A stretch of DNA of 64,000 bases from Candidatus Amarobacter glycogenicus. Lineage in GTDB: Bacteria; Chloroflexota; Dehalococcoidia; Tepidiformales; Tepidiformaceae. The stretch lies in NCBI GenBank assembly GCA_016719395.1, contig JADJZF010000007.1, positions 1 to 64,000 of the forward strand, read 5' to 3'. A program made the translations under genes and the position numbers. Positions 62,580 to 64,000 of the stretch are shown piece by piece (position 1 is the first letter of the stretch; each line of letters opens with the position of its first letter). Below the pieces are notes generated by a model. That model ran no database searches. It saw only the letters and a program-made list of their open reading frames with translations, and had not been told where the DNA came from.

Positions 62580-64000
62580 TAGATGAACACCGGCTCGCGC
62601 TGTTCGCCCCACACTCTGCGGAGGCGGTGGCTGATTTCGCCCAGCGTGGCGCGGGCCTCGACACACTCAACCATGATCGGCAGGAGGTTCTCGGTGCCGC
62701 GCGCCGCCTGCTCGAGCTTGTGGAGCAGGGCTTCCACGGCTGCACCGTCCCGGTTCGCACGAAGCTTCGCGAGCTTCGCTGCCTGGCGTTGTCCGAGCGC
62801 TGGGTCGACGCGGAGGAGGTCTGGCGTTTTCTCTTCCGCATTGATGAAGTCGTTGACTCCCACGATGACGCGCTCTTTCGCCTCCACCTGCATCTGGAAG
62901 CGGTACGCCGCTTCCTGGATCTCTCTCTGCTGAAACCCGCGCTCGATAGCGACGAGCGAGCCGCCCATGTTGTCGATCGTGCGAATGTACTCTTCGGCCT
63001 CCGCCTCGAGCCGGTTCGTCATGTCTTCGACGAAATACGACCCGCCCAGCGGGTCGGCAACATCACCCACCCCGTTTTCGTAGGCGAGGATCTGCTGCGT
63101 CCGGAGGGCAATCTGCACGGCCTTCTCCGTCGGCAGGGCGAGCGCCTCGTCCATCGAGTTCGTGTGCAACGACTGCGTGCCACCGAGGACCGCTGCCAGG
63201 GCCTGCACCGCCGTGCGTACGATGTTGTTCTCAGGCTGCTGCGCCGTGAGCGTTGCGCCGCCGGTTTGCGTGTGGAACCGCAGCATCTGGGATCGCGCGC
63301 TCTTCGCCCCGAACCGGTCCCGCATGATTTTCGCCCAGAGCCGCCGCGCGGCCCGGAACTTGGCAACTTCCTCCAGGAAGTTGTTGTGGCAGGCGAAGAA
63401 GAAGCTCAGTCGCCCGGCGAAGTCATCGATATCGAGGCCCGCCGAGATCGCCGCGTCAACGTACGAGATCCCGTCGGCGAGCGTGAACGCAATCTCCTGC
63501 GCGGCCGTACAGCCAGCCTCGCGCATGTGGTAACCCGATATCGAAATCGTATTCCACTGGGGCACCACGTCTTTGCAGTAAGCGAAGATGTCGGTGATCA
63601 GCCGCATGCTCGGCTGCGGCGGGTAGATGTACGTCCCGCGTGCGATGTATTCCTTCAGGATGTCGTTCTGGACGGTTCCGCCCAGCTTGTCCGGTGAGAT
63701 GCCCTGCTGTTTTCCAACCGCTACGTAGAACGCCAGGAGGATCGCTGCCGTCGAATTGATCGTCATCGAGGTCGTGACTTTGTCCAGGGGGATCTGGTCA
63801 AACAGCGTCAGCATGTCCTCGATGGAGTCGATGGCGACTCCGACTTTGCCGACTTCGCCCGCCGCCATCGGGTCGTCAGAGTCGTAACCGATCTGGGTCG
63901 GCAAGTCGAAGGCAACGGAAAGCCCGGTCTGGCCCTGGGAAAGCAAATACCGGTAGCGCTGGTTCGATTCCTCGGCCGTGCCAAAGCCAGCGTACTGCCG
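62579..64000 (-). CDS. Methylmalonyl-CoA mutase TIM-barrel chain, 5' end outside window
   Basis: Catalytic chain of B12-dependent methylmalonyl-CoA mutase (interconverting succinyl-CoA and methylmalonyl-CoA). The window starts inside the gene (RQYAGFGTAEESNQRYRYLL). Seen are GQTGLSVAFDLPTQIGYDSD, TTSMTINSTAAILLAFYVAV, DILKEYIARGTYIYPPQPSM, SISGYHMREAGCTAAQEIAF and TQTGGATLTAQQPENNIVRT. GTQSLHTNSMDEALALPTEK follows. The C-terminus ends at QREPVFI without a B12 domain, which is supplied by the small gene at 60362. The N-terminal 90 or so residues lie beyond 64000. Confidence 0.96.
   Translation of the reverse strand, partial: RQYAGFGTAEESNQRYRYLLSQGQTGLSVAFDLPTQIGYDSDDPMAAGEVGKVGVAIDSIEDMLTLFDQIPLDKVTTSMTINSTAAILLAFYVAVGKQQGISPDKLGGTVQNDILKEYIARGTYIYPPQPSMRLITDIFAYCKDVVPQWNTISISGYHMREAGCTAAQEIAFTLADGISYVDAAISAGLDIDDFAGRLSFFFACHNNFLEEVAKFRAARRLWAKIMRDRFGAKSARSQMLRFHTQTGGATLTAQQPENNIVRTAVQALAAVLGGTQSLHTNSMDEALALPTEKAVQIALRTQQILAYENGVGDVADPLGGSYFVEDMTNRLEAEAEEYIRTIDNMGGSLVAIERGFQQREIQEAAYRFQMQVEAKERVIVGVNDFINAEEKTPDLLRVDPALGQRQAAKLAKLRANRDGAAVEALLHKLEQAARGTENLLPIMVECVEARATLGEISHRLRRVWGEQREPVFI

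Overview
The window is GC-rich bacterial chromosome, densely coded, and most likely from a Chloroflexota bacterium (Dehalococcoidia or Tepidiformia-like). The grounds are indirect: high GC, MEP-pathway isoprenoid genes (ispG, dxs), proline/threonine-rich linkers in surface proteins, LLM-type flavin oxidoreductases, a class I (DhnA-type) aldolase, a FliA/WhiG-type sigma factor and a B12-dependent methylmalonyl-CoA mutase operon. Taxonomy is inference; no rRNA gene is present.

Layout. 1-4.3 kb: PEP synthase (cut by the window edge) and glmS, the latter preceded by a recognisable glmS self-cleaving ribozyme. 4.3-8.2 kb: endonuclease IV, a CoA-transferase/SDR pair and an SMP-30 lactonase-like protein. 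8.3-11.2 kb: copper operon csoR-copZ-copA with a palindromic operator. 11.3-16.2 kb: ispG, a MOSC protein, a large PKD/membrane protein and an LLM oxidoreductase. 16.3-18.4 kb: a small island next to the tmRNA gene, bounded by a 68-bp imperfect direct repeat of the tmRNA 3' end, holding a tRNA fragment and a broken SIR2-like gene. 18.4-24.7 kb: smpB, an S41 protease, a beta-propeller protein, a sigma factor preceded by an 11-bp-phased repeat array, an atypical response regulator and an aldolase. 24.9-30.5 kb: a two-component system, dxs, a polyprenyl synthase and a serine-acetyltransferase-like protein. 30.5-38 kb: glutamate synthase gltBD and a divergent aminotransferase.

38-43.7 kb is the most interesting part. 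A cobalamin riboswitch with an intrinsic terminator precedes a five-gene, translationally coupled operon: a secreted, membrane-anchored alpha/alpha-barrel (prenyltransferase/squalene-cyclase-like repeats), EcfT, a fused EcfA-EcfA' ATPase, a secreted Cys-rich anchored domain resembling the DUF4430/transcobalamin C-terminal domain, and a membrane protein that looks like the ECF S component. The two secreted proteins resemble the two halves of animal intrinsic factor/transcobalamin, split over two genes, which suggests a surface cobalamin-capture system feeding an ECF transporter. B12 is used locally by the methylmalonyl-CoA mutase operon (59.4-64 kb: MeaB, B12-binding subunit, three VOC/epimerase proteins, mutase catalytic subunit).

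43.7-59.4 kb: a metallo-beta-lactamase-fold hydrolase, an Eis-like acetyltransferase, two M16 peptidases, a TetR/cupin divergent pair, a YyaL-type protein, a D-aminoacylase-like amidohydrolase, another LLM enzyme, an inositol-phosphatase-like enzyme, and a tightly overlapping minus-strand set (TIGR03936 protein, GNAT, histidine phosphatase, FtsB-like, TilS).

Quality note: nine or more otherwise conserved genes carry single-base frameshifts, several inside short G/C runs (ppsA, glmS, copA, gltB, the 38.2-kb gene, ecfT, both M16 genes). This looks more like residual sequencing indels than gene decay, so broken reading frames here, including the SIR2-like gene, should be read with caution.
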